64,000 nt of DNA from the NCBI RefSeq assembly GCF_030734285.1, contig NZ_CP132294.1, positions 496,001 to 560,000 on the forward strand, read 5' to 3'. A program made the position numbers and the translations under genes. This document shows positions 43,214 through 51,868 of the stretch, piece after piece. The first letter of the stretch is position 1, and every line of letters starts with the position of its first letter. A model generated the notes under the pieces. That model saw nothing but the letters and a program-made list of their open reading frames with translations. It was not told where the DNA came from and did no database searches. The DNA comes from Natronococcus sp. AD-5. Its GTDB lineage: Archaea > Halobacteriota > Halobacteria > Halobacteriales > Natrialbaceae.

Positions 43214-43999
43214 TCAGATCAACCCGTCGTTGTCATCGTCGTCCTGATTTATGAGGTCAATCCCAGAGTTAATTAAATCCTCTCCGAAAGATTGTACGTC
43301 AATATTATCAATGTTTTGCTGAGACTTGTTCGGTAGTTCAAGCCCATTCTGGTTCTGAACAGGAGTAGAGTCGTTATTGGCGGTCTGCAGCCATTTGTAC
43401 AGTAGATAGCTTCCACCGACGATTCCCCCTATTTTACCTGCAGATTGGAGGGCCTTCACAAACTTCTCTCCGCTAGTTTTCTCTCTAATCGACCTCTTCT
43501 CTTTCTGAGTGAGGTGGTCGGCCTGCTGTTTGGCATCTTCAACCCAGTCCCCTATGTTATCCCAGCCATCATCTCTCTTCCATTCGTACGTCTCAAATAC
43601 GTTGGAGAGTTTCTTCACCCCGTCTTTGGTTTCGATGGCGAAATCTTTCAACGGGTTGGAGCCTTGGAGATCCTGACCGTCGTCCTTGTCTTTCAACCGG
43701 TGTATCCTGATGCCGATTATTCCGTTACCCTGCCTGACGCTCTCCTTAATCTCGTAGTTGACGTATTTCCGGTTCGCGGTTTCGTTACCGATCAGAACTG
43801 CTGTTACTGAGGTACCGTGTAGCTGGTCGTCTATCCAGTTCTTGATCTCTTCCTCGCTTTGCTTTTTGACTTCCTCCCAGTCCGCAGCGTCCTCAAAACC
43901 AGCGGCTTCTCTCCCTTGCGTCACCCACGCATTTCTAACCGGGTTGACTCGCCACTTGTCTCTCTCGTAGTGGAAGCTAAAGAATACTCTCCGAACCAT
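43214..43999 (-). CDS. TIR-like (ThsB/DUF1863-type) protein 2 with membrane anchor
   Basis: A 261-aa protein. Residues 1-150 match TIR-like protein 1: MVRRVFFSFHYERDKWRVNP, VTAVLIGNETANRKYVNYEI with Glu83, GIIGIRIHRLKDKD, and FETYEWKRDDGWDNIGDW. A basic linker (LTQKEKRSIREKT) precedes one hydrophobic segment (AGKIGGIVGGSYLLYKWLQ), followed by a polar Asn/Gln/Asp-rich tail. So the TIR domain is membrane-tethered here. It is transcribed opposite to the TIR1-HIT genes and stops near the HIT gene stop. Confidence 0.82.
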   Translation of the reverse strand: MVRRVFFSFHYERDKWRVNPVRNAWVTQGREAAGFEDAADWEEVKKQSEEEIKNWIDDQLHGTSVTAVLIGNETANRKYVNYEIKESVRQGNGIIGIRIHRLKDKDDGQDLQGSNPLKDFAIETKDGVKKLSNVFETYEWKRDDGWDNIGDWVEDAKQQADHLTQKEKRSIREKTSGEKFVKALQSAGKIGGIVGGSYLLYKWLQTANNDSTPVQNQNGLELPNKSQQNIDNIDVQSFGEDLINSGIDLINQDDDDNDGLI

Positions 44000-44109
44000 G
44001 CTTTGAACTTGTAGCCTAGTTGAATACCCACCAGTATCAAAATTCCGCTATTATAGTAAAAGTAAAATCAGGGAGAAGGTTCGAGGGTCCTTTGTATAAT
44101 CCACTCTTT

Positions 44110-45000
44110 GGCTCTGGTGAATCGCCATACTGCATCGGCTTCGACCGGTAGAACTAGGAAGATGAAGCGGGAAACCGCCGATGCCTATGTCGAAGATTTC
44201 CCGCTTCACGAGCAAAGTCGTTCAGTTAGCTCAAAATGCTGTTGGTGGCCGAGGCGAAGTCGCCGCCCCCGAAGGGGGTGGCGGCTTCGCCGATTACGCT
44301 GTTGTGTCGCTGCATTGTCTTCGGGTTTACCTAGAGAAATCGTATCGAGAAGCACTAGATTTGCTGAGTGAGATGCCACATATTCTCGGGGAGATCGGCC
44401 GGTTCAAGGCCGATCTCCCCGACCACTCCACGATAGTCAAGTGTTTGATAAGATTAAGACAGCACTCTGGCGAGTGCTGCTGCGCCTCTCGGCGCAGTTG
44501 CACGAACCGAGCGGACACGCCGCCATCGACGCGACGTTCTTCGACCGCGAAAACGCGAGCAAACACTACTGCCGGCGGACGAATTACCGGTTTCAGACGC
44601 TCAAAGCAACAGCTCTCGTCGATACAAAACCCAAACCGTTCTGGACGTTCACTGTACGACCGAGAAACGCCACGACACACAGCTCGACTGACGACAAAGG
44701 CTACGACTGGATAGAATTACGCGAAAAACTTCGGGAAGATAGCGTGAGACCGTTGATCAAGCATCGTGAGTTCCGGCCCATCGATCACGCGCACAACGCG
44801 CGGATCGATGGACCGCGCTACTGGCAACGAGCGATGTGTAAGACCGTCTTCTCGGCGATCAAGCGCACGCTCGGCGACGCCGTGCGTGCGCGATCCTGGT
44901 ATGGTGAATTTCGTGAACTCGTCCTGATGTGTACGGTTCATAACACCAAGCAGGCGGTGAAACAGTGAAATTACGCCACGTCTGGTGATTCACCATGGCC
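44110..45000 (+). mobile_element. Decayed IS5-like insertion sequence
   Basis: About 890 bp bounded by imperfect 18-bp inverted repeats, GGCTCTGGTGAATCGCCA and the right end read inward GGCCATGGTGAATCACCA (15 of 18 identical). The single transposase gene inside is frameshifted and internally deleted, so the element should be immobile. Target-site duplication is not clear. Confidence 0.75.
44181..44968 (+). pseudogene. IS5-family transposase, frameshifted
   Basis: The N-terminal frame runs from SKISRFTSKVVQLAQNAVG to GRFKADLPDHSTIVKC. After 44445 the other frame continues FDKIKTALWRVLLRLSAQLH and IDATFFDRENASKHYCRRTN, the first catalytic Asp region. Around 44615-44690 a third frame reads TQTVLDVHCTTEKRHDTQLD, followed by an internal deletion before DKGYDWIELREKLRED. 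The end KTVFSAIKRTLGDAVRARSW carries the final Glu-region helix type. A haloarchaeal IS5-type DDE transposase with at least two disabling changes. Confidence 0.85.
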
Positions 45001-45065
45001 GTTTATTTCATTGTTACTGTACAGAAGCCCACTCCGTAACTATGCGGACGTTGCCTCGGATATAG

Positions 45066-45281
45066 TCACTCAAGCGTCAGATAAGCCGTAACTTCACGGA
45101 AGTCCTTCAAGTCTTCCCGGTGAGTGGACTCCACATACTGGATAGTCTCTCGGGCTAAATCCTCAGCGGCTGCGTAGTGGAGGTTGCCTCGCCGCTCAAC
45201 GTTGATGAGATCGCCCTCCACTTTCTCGTAGGAGATGTCCGGGTCTCCATAGTTGAACTTGGTCACGTCGTCCAACGGCAC
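45066..45281 (-). CDS. Small hypothetical protein beside the IS
   Basis: A 71-aa frame with GTG start, MPLDDVTKFNYGDPDISYEK, ending YVESTHREDLKDFREVTAYLTLE. The reading frame stays open upstream (DENTDQRTATIT) without a start codon, so the gene may be 5'-truncated. Composition is normal for the island. Function unknown. Confidence 0.4.
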   Translation of the reverse strand: MPLDDVTKFNYGDPDISYEKVEGDLINVERRGNLHYAAAEDLARETIQYVESTHREDLKDFREVTAYLTLE

Positions 45282-45616
45282 GGTTATCGTGGCCGTCCTC
45301 TGGTCCGTGTTCTCATCTTCGAACTCGTGCTGGTTGCGCTGGTCTCATTTCGCTTGGGGCAGCGAGCCAACCACCTGCGGTAACGAACAACTGGACTCAA
45401 TCAACGACATAAGCGGAGAGTTCACTAGTAAACACATGGGGAGACTCACGTTTGCTTCTTGCAGCTACGGATTCACCGCAAGCTCCGTTCGATGCTGTAC
45501 AAAAGTGGGTCCTGCCAAGAATCGATTCAGGCGGATTTACCCCCGTAGGAACTCTTCTGTTCACCCTAATTAACATCTATTTTATACGAGCATCATCAAC
45601 GGTTAGCACAATCAAG
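45282..45616. other. Upstream region of the large island membrane protein
   Basis: No gene I can support. It contains a TATA element ttttata at 45580-45586, placed about 27 bp before the presumed transcription start of the gene at 45617, which would have a leader of roughly 10 nt. Confidence 0.5.
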
Positions 45617-47134
45617 ATGTCGGAAGCAGATGAATCGCCCGAAGTAGAAGACATTACCCGGTTCAGCTTTCTCAGAGAGCGAGCTAACCAATTTCAGTCA
45701 ATAGCTGGCGATGCAAAGAGCTGGTTGAGGACAAACTTCCTTATCATCGGGTTCTTCCTCCCAATCATCGGATCCCTGTTCTCTGGTCAACTATCTCCAG
45801 AGAAGGTATTTAATAACGCTTACACCCAGGTTGGCCTGATTGTGTGGGTGCTATCGACGTTGCTCTTTTCCTTCATTTATCATCGAGCTCGGGTCGTCGC
45901 TAAGACACACTTTGATCCTGTTGAGGCAGAGATGTTGGGCGAGATTCCCGAAAACGAACGGCGCTACCGCATCCAAGACACGATAGATGAATACAGTAGT
46001 TCGGTTGGTAGTCTCAATCTCTTTATCTCCGGATGCACATTACTCACACTGATTGCCACGACTCTCTTTGCACTCGGAGTGTTACTTCCCTACGTCTCTG
46101 TCATTCCACAGTTTAATACACTAGTCATCGTTGGGGCTGTCCTCGGTACCGCCGTTTTAACGGCTTGTGGATACAAAATCCGGGGATACCTCCCGAATGT
46201 CAGCCAGTTACTTTTTCGGAATACTACCGGCTGGAACGACCTTACAAAACCACGCCAAGACCTGATGAAAAAGATCTATGTTGCCGTTGGAACTGACCCT
46301 TTCCAACTGTCTGATTTGCCATTAAAACACGAGACCCCGATGTATTCGGGGACATTATCTTCCTCTTCAATTGATGAATCACATATCCTGCTACGGGACG
46401 TTTCCGACAACAATGTCAGTGAGTATCTGCTTGAGCAAATGGTTGATGAGGGCTATTTCGAAAAGGCAGGTAACACCGATGCAACGACTATCAAACCACC
46501 ACATACCTATGAGGAGTTCACAATTGACGAGATTGAGGACGAAGTTGAGACGGCTATTGATAGGTTAGGTCGGGAGCTTGATAGCAACGCTGACGGCCGT
46601 GAGGTCGCTGCAGAAGAACTTAGTCTACGACCAGATGAAGTGCTGGAGGAACTTCGTGTCGGCGACGAGCTAGATCGGATTAAACGATATAACCGCGTCG
46701 TTGAACGTTTACGAGAGGAAGACTTCGATCTCGCTTCCCGACCTTTTGAGTTCACATCTGACGAGGTGACGTATGTCCCCACGGAGCTGGCCGAACAAGC
46801 ATACGAAAAGATTGAGATGGAAGAACGAACACGGGAATACGACCGTGAGGTAGCCGAGCGACAAGAGCAGGCTCGAAGAGCGGAAAACACGATTCGGTAT
46901 CGTGTTGTTGAACCAGCAGATGAATTTGGTGAGATACAGATAGTAACCCACGACATCTCTGTCCCGGAATCATACCATGAGTGGTTGAGTCTCCCTGAAG
47001 CCGACATCACTCCTGAAGAGCGCGAGCAGCTTCAAGAGTTAGAAGCGGGCGACGAAATCCAACTGCGAACCGAAACACACCCACGTTCGGGCGAAGATCA
47101 CATAGTTTCTGTCGGGCCTCCTTCATCATCTTGA
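45617..47134 (+). CDS. Large island membrane protein of unknown function
   Basis: A 505-aa protein. Residues of about 40-80 hold two helices (LRTNFLIIGFFLPIIGSLF, YTQVGLIVWVLSTLLFSFIY). Residues 140-190 hold two more (LFISGCTLLTLIATTLFALG, TLVIVGAVLGTAVLTACGY). The C-terminal 300 residues are soluble, with a winged-helix-like stretch (VSEYLLEQMVDEGYFEKAG) and a long charged helix (YEKIEMEERTREYDREVAER). The start was placed at MSEADESPEV because of the TATA position. Membrane-anchored effector or sensor is plausible in this island, but nothing is proven. Confidence 0.65.
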   Translation: MSEADESPEVEDITRFSFLRERANQFQSIAGDAKSWLRTNFLIIGFFLPIIGSLFSGQLSPEKVFNNAYTQVGLIVWVLSTLLFSFIYHRARVVAKTHFDPVEAEMLGEIPENERRYRIQDTIDEYSSSVGSLNLFISGCTLLTLIATTLFALGVLLPYVSVIPQFNTLVIVGAVLGTAVLTACGYKIRGYLPNVSQLLFRNTTGWNDLTKPRQDLMKKIYVAVGTDPFQLSDLPLKHETPMYSGTLSSSSIDESHILLRDVSDNNVSEYLLEQMVDEGYFEKAGNTDATTIKPPHTYEEFTIDEIEDEVETAIDRLGRELDSNADGREVAAEELSLRPDEVLEELRVGDELDRIKRYNRVVERLREEDFDLASRPFEFTSDEVTYVPTELAEQAYEKIEMEERTREYDREVAERQEQARRAENTIRYRVVEPADEFGEIQIVTHDISVPESYHEWLSLPEADITPEEREQLQELEAGDEIQLRTETHPRSGEDHIVSVGPPSSS

Positions 47135-47180
47135 TGATTGGCTGACTACAACGGGTAATCAAAATCAGCTGCACAGCAAG

Positions 47181-47597
47181 TCAGAGCGTGTCGAACGAGT
47201 CGATTACGTCACCCGTTGTGTACGTCTCTGTTAAATCCTGCTCGTCGAAGTCGGAATCATCGCTCCAGATGGCCGCATCGCAGGCGAACGCACACGCCAG
47301 ATAGAGCACATCGTCGGGGTCGGTGTCACCGATTGCTTCGTCTGCTCGATCGATAGCCGGATAGAAATCGTCGGCGGGGACGACCTCGATGTACTGAAAC
47401 AGGAGGTCGATGAACTGTGTCACCCGGTCTGGTTCCATCCCGGATTTCTCCACGATCAGGTCCTCATAGTTCTCGATTTCGTCGTAAACGAACGCAGGCG
47501 TCAAGAGGTCCGGTTCAAGTGTCACGATGAGCTCGCGCGTTTTCGAATCGGCGATGAGTGCGGAAATGACGACGTTGCCGTCGATGACCAGCCTCAT
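47181..47597 (-). CDS. PIN-domain toxin (VapC-like)
   Basis: A 138-aa PIN ribonuclease domain: MRLVIDGNVVISALIADSKT (first Asp), TPAFVYDEIENYE (Glu), DPDDVLYLACAFACDAAIWS (second Asp) and DDSDFDEQ (last acids). All four acidic positions are kept, so it should be active. It lies 8 bp after its antitoxin gene at the right end of the island, where it could select against island loss. Confidence 0.88.
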   Translation of the reverse strand: MRLVIDGNVVISALIADSKTRELIVTLEPDLLTPAFVYDEIENYEDLIVEKSGMEPDRVTQFIDLLFQYIEVVPADDFYPAIDRADEAIGDTDPDDVLYLACAFACDAAIWSDDSDFDEQDLTETYTTGDVIDSFDTL

Positions 47598-47605
47598 TCG
47601 TCGGT

Positions 47606-47836
47606 TCAGGCCGATTCCTCGTCAACTCGATTTCGCGCGCTCTCGTTGATTTTGTCGGCGATCTCTTGCACGTCACGCTCAGTGAGCTCGCTCTCGCCGG
47701 TTAGTTCATCCATCACTTCCAGCGCCTCGATTTTCTCTTGGATGGCCTGCCGCGTAACTTCACTCCAGTTGATCTCCGGGTGCTTTTCCATTCGCTTTTT
47801 GAGGTCGTCGTCCACGTTTACGGTGATACTGGGCAT
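47606..47836 (-). CDS. Ribbon-helix-helix-type antitoxin (VapB-like)
   Basis: A 76-aa protein: MPSITVNVDDDLKKRMEKHP, then INWSEVTRQAIQEKIEALEV, the classic ribbon-helix-helix N-terminus that binds operator DNA, followed by an acidic helical tail (ELTERDVQEIADKINESARN) expected to wrap the PIN toxin. It is first in the operon with the PIN gene. Confidence 0.87.
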   Translation of the reverse strand: MPSITVNVDDDLKKRMEKHPEINWSEVTRQAIQEKIEALEVMDELTGESELTERDVQEIADKINESARNRVDEESA

Positions 47837-47946
47837 ACAGGAAAATATGGATACACAGATTACTGTGTCTTTCGGTGTGCTTCACACCTCTCGAATTCGG
47901 CTGCCTCACGCCTGAAAGGTCGATTCGTTCGATGGTCGAACCGGAG

Positions 47947-48140
47947 CCTGCAGCGCCCATAGATTTGAGACGCAATAATCGCCGGTCTGCGTGGCGATTT
48001 TTAATCGAACGGCCATCTTCGGTGCTTTCGTTCGATGGTCGGACGCGGGGGTGGTTTCCACCGGGATTCGCGTACGGCCAAACTCGTGGGAAATGAGAAA
48101 ATCAATCGCTGGTTGATGTGAAGACGGATTCCAGTTTGGC
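47947..48140 (+). repeat. Right attachment site and extended repeat
   Basis: Core CCTGCAGCGCCCATA at 47947-47961, identical to the tRNA-Arg 3' end, followed by sequence homologous to 41390-41560. The dyad GTTCGATGGTCGAAC lies just outside the core (47927-47941), and a variant is at 48030-48044. From 48141 to 48394 I see only a short AATTGCA-type AT-rich stretch and no gene. Confidence 0.7.
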
Positions 48141-48394
48141 TCATCGACGCACGAGGATTCTCCGGCACAATAGCTGAAGATATTCTATCGATTTCAATCG
48201 GCTCAGCAGCTTCGATCGATCGAAGCTGCTGCATTGCTTCGGACCTGACAGTATAAAGGGTTCGGCATTCGAAGGATAATTGCATCACGAGTCAGAACGA
48301 CTCGGACCTTCTATTCAGCAACGGCTAAGCGTTCTGCTCGGAATCTCTCAATTGCAGTGTAGTGAATGCAGAGGGCGTATGAACCACTACCCTC

Positions 48395-49789
48395 CTAGTC
48401 TGCTGGCTTCACGTTTTGATTCAACCGGAAGAGGTTCTCCGGGTCGTACTCGTTTTTCGACTCGACGAGTCGGTCGTAGTTCTCGCCGTATGCGTTCCGC
48501 TCACGGCCTTCGCGGTCGCCCTCGAAGTTGACGTACGTTCCTCCCGTCGCGCCTTCAGCGAGCGCATCGTGACACTCTCGCACCCACGCGATGCACTCGT
48601 CGTCTTTCGTCGGATCCTCCCAGCGCGCGGCGACGGTTACGATGAACTCCGTGTCCCGGTGCGGGTACGCGGTCGCATCCGACGCGACATCGTTGACGGC
48701 CCCGCCGACCTGGTGGATGAGTATCTCGGATTGCGGGGTCGGTAACCGCTCGGCGTACTCGAGGATGGTGTCGATCGTCTCCTCGCCGAGCGCCGTGAAA
48801 TTGGGTGCCTTCCAGTAGTTTCGGGCACCCTCGGCGTACAGATCGTCCAGAAGGCTCTGGGCCTCCGTATAGCGGGTCGGTTCGACGGCGTCGGCGATGG
48901 GGTCACCGTACTCGCGGAGCGGCTCGAGCACCGCCTCGCCCTCGTCGAGATCGCCGGCGTAGAATCCCACCAGTATGAGAACCGTGGTTCCGTGGACCTC
49001 TTCGGGAAGGAACGGGAGCGGCGGCGCCGCGACGCTGTTCGCCCAGACGGTGCACTCCCGCGGCGCGCCTCGGGTAAACTCCTCGTAGCGGGCGAGCACG
49101 TCGGGTGCGTCCTCGTACGGGTAGACGATCGGTCCGAAGAGCACGTCGGGGCCGACCTCGTGGAGGTCGAACTCGAACGACGTGACGATCCCGAAGTTGC
49201 CGCTTCCGCCGCGAATCGCCCAGAAGAGGTCCGGGTTCTCGTCTTCATTTGCGGTTACGACCTCCCCGTCCGCGGTGACGACATCGACCGACCGAAGATT
49301 GTCGATCGAGAGGCCGTATTTGCGGCTGAGCCAGCCGATCCCGCCGCCGAGCGTGACACCGGCGACGCCGGTCGTCGAGATGACGCCGCCGGGCGTAGCG
49401 AGACCGAACGCCTGCGTCTCGTGGTCGAGGTCGGCCATCGTCGCACCGGGCCCGACGCGGGCGGATTGGGCTGTGCGATCGACCCGCACCGACGACATCG
49501 AGGACAGGTCGATCGTGAGACAGTCGTCACAAACGGCGTTACCAGCGACGTTATGGCCGCCGCCTTTGACGGAGAGCGGGAGGTCGCGCTCGCGGGCAAA
49601 CTCCACCGCGGTCATCACGTCGGCTGCCCCGGCAGGGCGGACGATGACGGCCGGTTCCCGGTCGATCATCGCGTTCCAGATCGATCGGGCCTCGTCGTAG
49701 CTGTCGTCTCCGGACTGGAGCACCTTGCCGTGGTTTTGTTGATCGAGCGTTTCGTATTCGCGCTCGTCGATCGGAGCGTTGATAGTCAT
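48395..49789 (-). CDS. FAD-linked oxidase of the berberine-bridge (BBE) family
   Basis: A 464-aa flavoprotein oxidase. The PCMH-type FAD domain has IVRPAGAADVMTAVEFARER, SVKGGGHNVAGNAVCDDCLT (the His is the usual 8-alpha flavin link) and GLATPGGVISTTGVAGVTLG. The substrate domain ends with YGENYDRLVESKNEYDPENL and FRLNQNV, the BBE motif. In bicovalent relatives a Cys follows in the GWLSRKYGLTCDN region; here it is GLSIDN, so only one covalent link is expected. Substrate unknown. First gene right of the island. Confidence 0.9.
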   Translation of the reverse strand: MTINAPIDEREYETLDQQNHGKVLQSGDDSYDEARSIWNAMIDREPAVIVRPAGAADVMTAVEFARERDLPLSVKGGGHNVAGNAVCDDCLTIDLSSMSSVRVDRTAQSARVGPGATMADLDHETQAFGLATPGGVISTTGVAGVTLGGGIGWLSRKYGLSIDNLRSVDVVTADGEVVTANEDENPDLFWAIRGGSGNFGIVTSFEFDLHEVGPDVLFGPIVYPYEDAPDVLARYEEFTRGAPRECTVWANSVAAPPLPFLPEEVHGTTVLILVGFYAGDLDEGEAVLEPLREYGDPIADAVEPTRYTEAQSLLDDLYAEGARNYWKAPNFTALGEETIDTILEYAERLPTPQSEILIHQVGGAVNDVASDATAYPHRDTEFIVTVAARWEDPTKDDECIAWVRECHDALAEGATGGTYVNFEGDREGRERNAYGENYDRLVESKNEYDPENLFRLNQNVKPAD

Positions 49790-49942
49790 TAGTCACGCCT
49801 CAAGCGGGGTACGATCACAAGGAATAGATAGGCATCTAGTGGGAATTCGGCAGCCACTGCTGGTCTTGCAACCGCTGCAAGGGCACACCGCGGTGCACGA
49901 CGAGGATGCACAGGCCGATCTCCCGCTTATCCCGCGCGGATT

Positions 49943-50100
49943 CCTCGCCCCCTGGATCACGCGGAAGATACGGCACGGGCGCACATTCAGGCGGTGCACG
50001 CCGGAGAACCCGGAGCGGAATACATAATCGCGTCCGATCCCGTGTCGATGGACGACGTCTTTGGGCACGCGGAGGACATCACTGGCATCTCAATCGTCTG
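49943..50100 (+). pseudogene. Fragment of an NAD-dependent epimerase/reductase
   Basis: The frame reads PLDHAEDTARAHIQAVHAGE, then GAEYIIASDPVSMDDVFGHA and EDITGIS, the typical C-terminal part of an SDR-extended epimerase. No Rossmann N-terminus is present, and the frame runs on into unrelated residues. A gene remnant. Confidence 0.6.
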
Positions 50101-50578
50101 TTGTAGACAATTGAACTCGGTTGGCGGTCAGACGGTGCGTTCAATTTATTCGGGATACCCTGTCGGTTTCATCGTTAACCGCAAGGATGGGGTTACTTCA
50201 ATGAAAGATAGCTTCGATCGGCACCTCTAGTTCCGTCGTTGATATAGCGCCAGTTACGTCCTGATTTGCCTCTCTTGATATTTTGAAGACACGCTACCCA
50301 CGATCCTGACTATCTTGAGCCGACGGGCCGACGCGTCGAAATGACGTCCGTATAGACGCTCACAACTGCTGACGAGTTCTGTTGTGACTGTTTCGTCCGG
50401 GTACAGCTTGATGCGTCTACAGATAACGATTAGATTACCGAAATCCTCTGTGGTTCCTCACCGAAAGAACTGGAGGGTTATTCACGACAGTACACGTTCA
50501 ATTTGAACCGTCTGAAATAGCTGTACTGCGCTCGTATATGAGAAGTGCGATTACTTTCTATAAATACACTAACGTAAA
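50101..50578. other. Gene-free region
   Basis: AT-richer sequence between the epimerase fragment and the MFS transporter stop. I found no open frame with coding character, no tRNA and no clear repeat. Possibly degraded accessory DNA. Confidence 0.5.
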
Positions 50579-51865
50579 TTAACCTTCAGGGGTTGCCTGT
50601 CTCGTTACCGTCGCGGGAGCTGGTGGTTCGTGGGTACCGAAGTCAGGATGTGTCTCTTCCATCCACAGGTAGACGATGGCTCCAGAGAGGAACATCAAGA
50701 ACGCAGTCATGTAGAAGGCGGCTTCGGCATTCACGAACTCCATCGAGAGACCGATCAGGATCGCGCCGACGCCGTAGCCGGCGTCACGCCACATCCGGTA
50801 GACACCCATGCCGGCCGACCGCCACGTCGGGTGGGCTGCATCGCTGGGAACGGTCATCAGATTCGGATAGAGTAGTGCCATCCCCAGCCCTGAGAGCCCC
50901 GACAGTACGACCCAGGGGAGGTAGCCCTCGACAAATACCATCCCGAGGACACCTGCCCCGGCGAGGAACATCCCCGCCACGACCGGTGGTCGACGTCCAA
51001 TGCGATCGGCGAGACCGCCGGTCCCGATCTGGAGGAAGTACATCGCGCTGTGAACGCCGACGACCACACCGACTGTCTCGATCGCCAGCCCTTGACTCGT
51101 GAGATACAGCGGCACCGCGATCCAGAACAACGTGTCGACGAAATTCTCGACGTGGCCGGCCTGTGCCGCCGCGAACAGCGTCTTGTCGCCGTAGGTCGCT
51201 CGCTTCAGAACGTCGTTGAACGGGAGGTTCGCATCGTGGTGGTCGTCGTCGCCCTCCTGCTGTGCGAGCTGAACCGTCTCTTTGATGAGGAAGACCGAGA
51301 TGAGGAACGCCAGCACCACCACGGCGACGAGGAAGTAGAACGGCTCCGGACGGAGACTCGTCTGTCCGGCGATGACGCCCGTGATCCACGCGCCCGCGGC
51401 GACGCCGGTGTAGCCGAACGCCTCGTCGATGCCGACGGCGAGCCCGCGCTGCTCGGGACCTGCAAGGTCGATCTTAGCGTTAATCGCCATGCTCCAGGTC
51501 AGCGCCTGATTGATTCCGAGCAGAATGTTCCCGACGGTGATCCAGCTCCAGCTCGGCGCGTAGATGAGGATCACGGGGATCGGCAGCGCGGTGAGCCAGC
51601 CGAGCACGAGCACGGGCTTGCGGCCGTACTCCTCGCCCCACCTCCCGGCGTAGAGGTTGAGCAGCGCCTTGACGAAGCCGAAGGAGACGACGAACGAGCC
51701 GATGACAGAGAACGACTCGACGCCGAGCACGTCCTCGCCCAGGACGGGGACGACCGCGCGCTCCGAACCGATGGTCAGCCCTGTCGCGAACACCAACAGG
51801 ACGTGTAACGAGAACTGTCCGAGGTGTTCGCGAATCCCCCGTGTGAGGTCAGTTTGCTCGTTCAT
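50579..51865 (-). CDS. MFS transporter
   Basis: A 428-aa transporter with 12 helices. The MFS loop 2-3 motif appears as NLYAGRWGEEYGRKPVLVLG and again in the second half as GTGGLADRIGRRPPVVAGM. A central charged loop (QQEGDDDHHDANLPF) joins the halves. It begins 3 bp after the stop of the rhodanese-MBL gene and is probably its operon partner. In that context an export role for a sulfur compound is possible, but the substrate is not readable from sequence. Confidence 0.88.
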   Translation of the reverse strand: MNEQTDLTRGIREHLGQFSLHVLLVFATGLTIGSERAVVPVLGEDVLGVESFSVIGSFVVSFGFVKALLNLYAGRWGEEYGRKPVLVLGWLTALPIPVILIYAPSWSWITVGNILLGINQALTWSMAINAKIDLAGPEQRGLAVGIDEAFGYTGVAAGAWITGVIAGQTSLRPEPFYFLVAVVVLAFLISVFLIKETVQLAQQEGDDDHHDANLPFNDVLKRATYGDKTLFAAAQAGHVENFVDTLFWIAVPLYLTSQGLAIETVGVVVGVHSAMYFLQIGTGGLADRIGRRPPVVAGMFLAGAGVLGMVFVEGYLPWVVLSGLSGLGMALLYPNLMTVPSDAAHPTWRSAGMGVYRMWRDAGYGVGAILIGLSMEFVNAEAAFYMTAFLMFLSGAIVYLWMEETHPDFGTHEPPAPATVTRQATPEG

Positions 51866-51868
51866 CGA

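Larger units (their letters stand above)
41375..47961. mobile_element. Genomic island integrated at tRNA-Arg
   Basis: A 6.6-kb segment between two copies of CCTGCAGCGCCCATA (41375-41389 in the tRNA 3' end, and 47947-47961). Its first half is clearly AT-richer than the chromosome. Contents: TIR-like gene, two-TM gene, HIT gene, second TIR-like gene, a decayed IS, a large membrane protein and a PIN/antitoxin pair. No integrase or replication gene is seen, so it is non-autonomous or has lost its recombinase. The gene set suggests defence cargo. Confidence 0.75.

Noticed and set aside
45253-45573. 106-codon frame in the gap before the large island membrane protein
   Set aside because: Rich in Cys, Ser and Trp with no acidic bias, and it overlaps the likely promoter of the 45617 gene.
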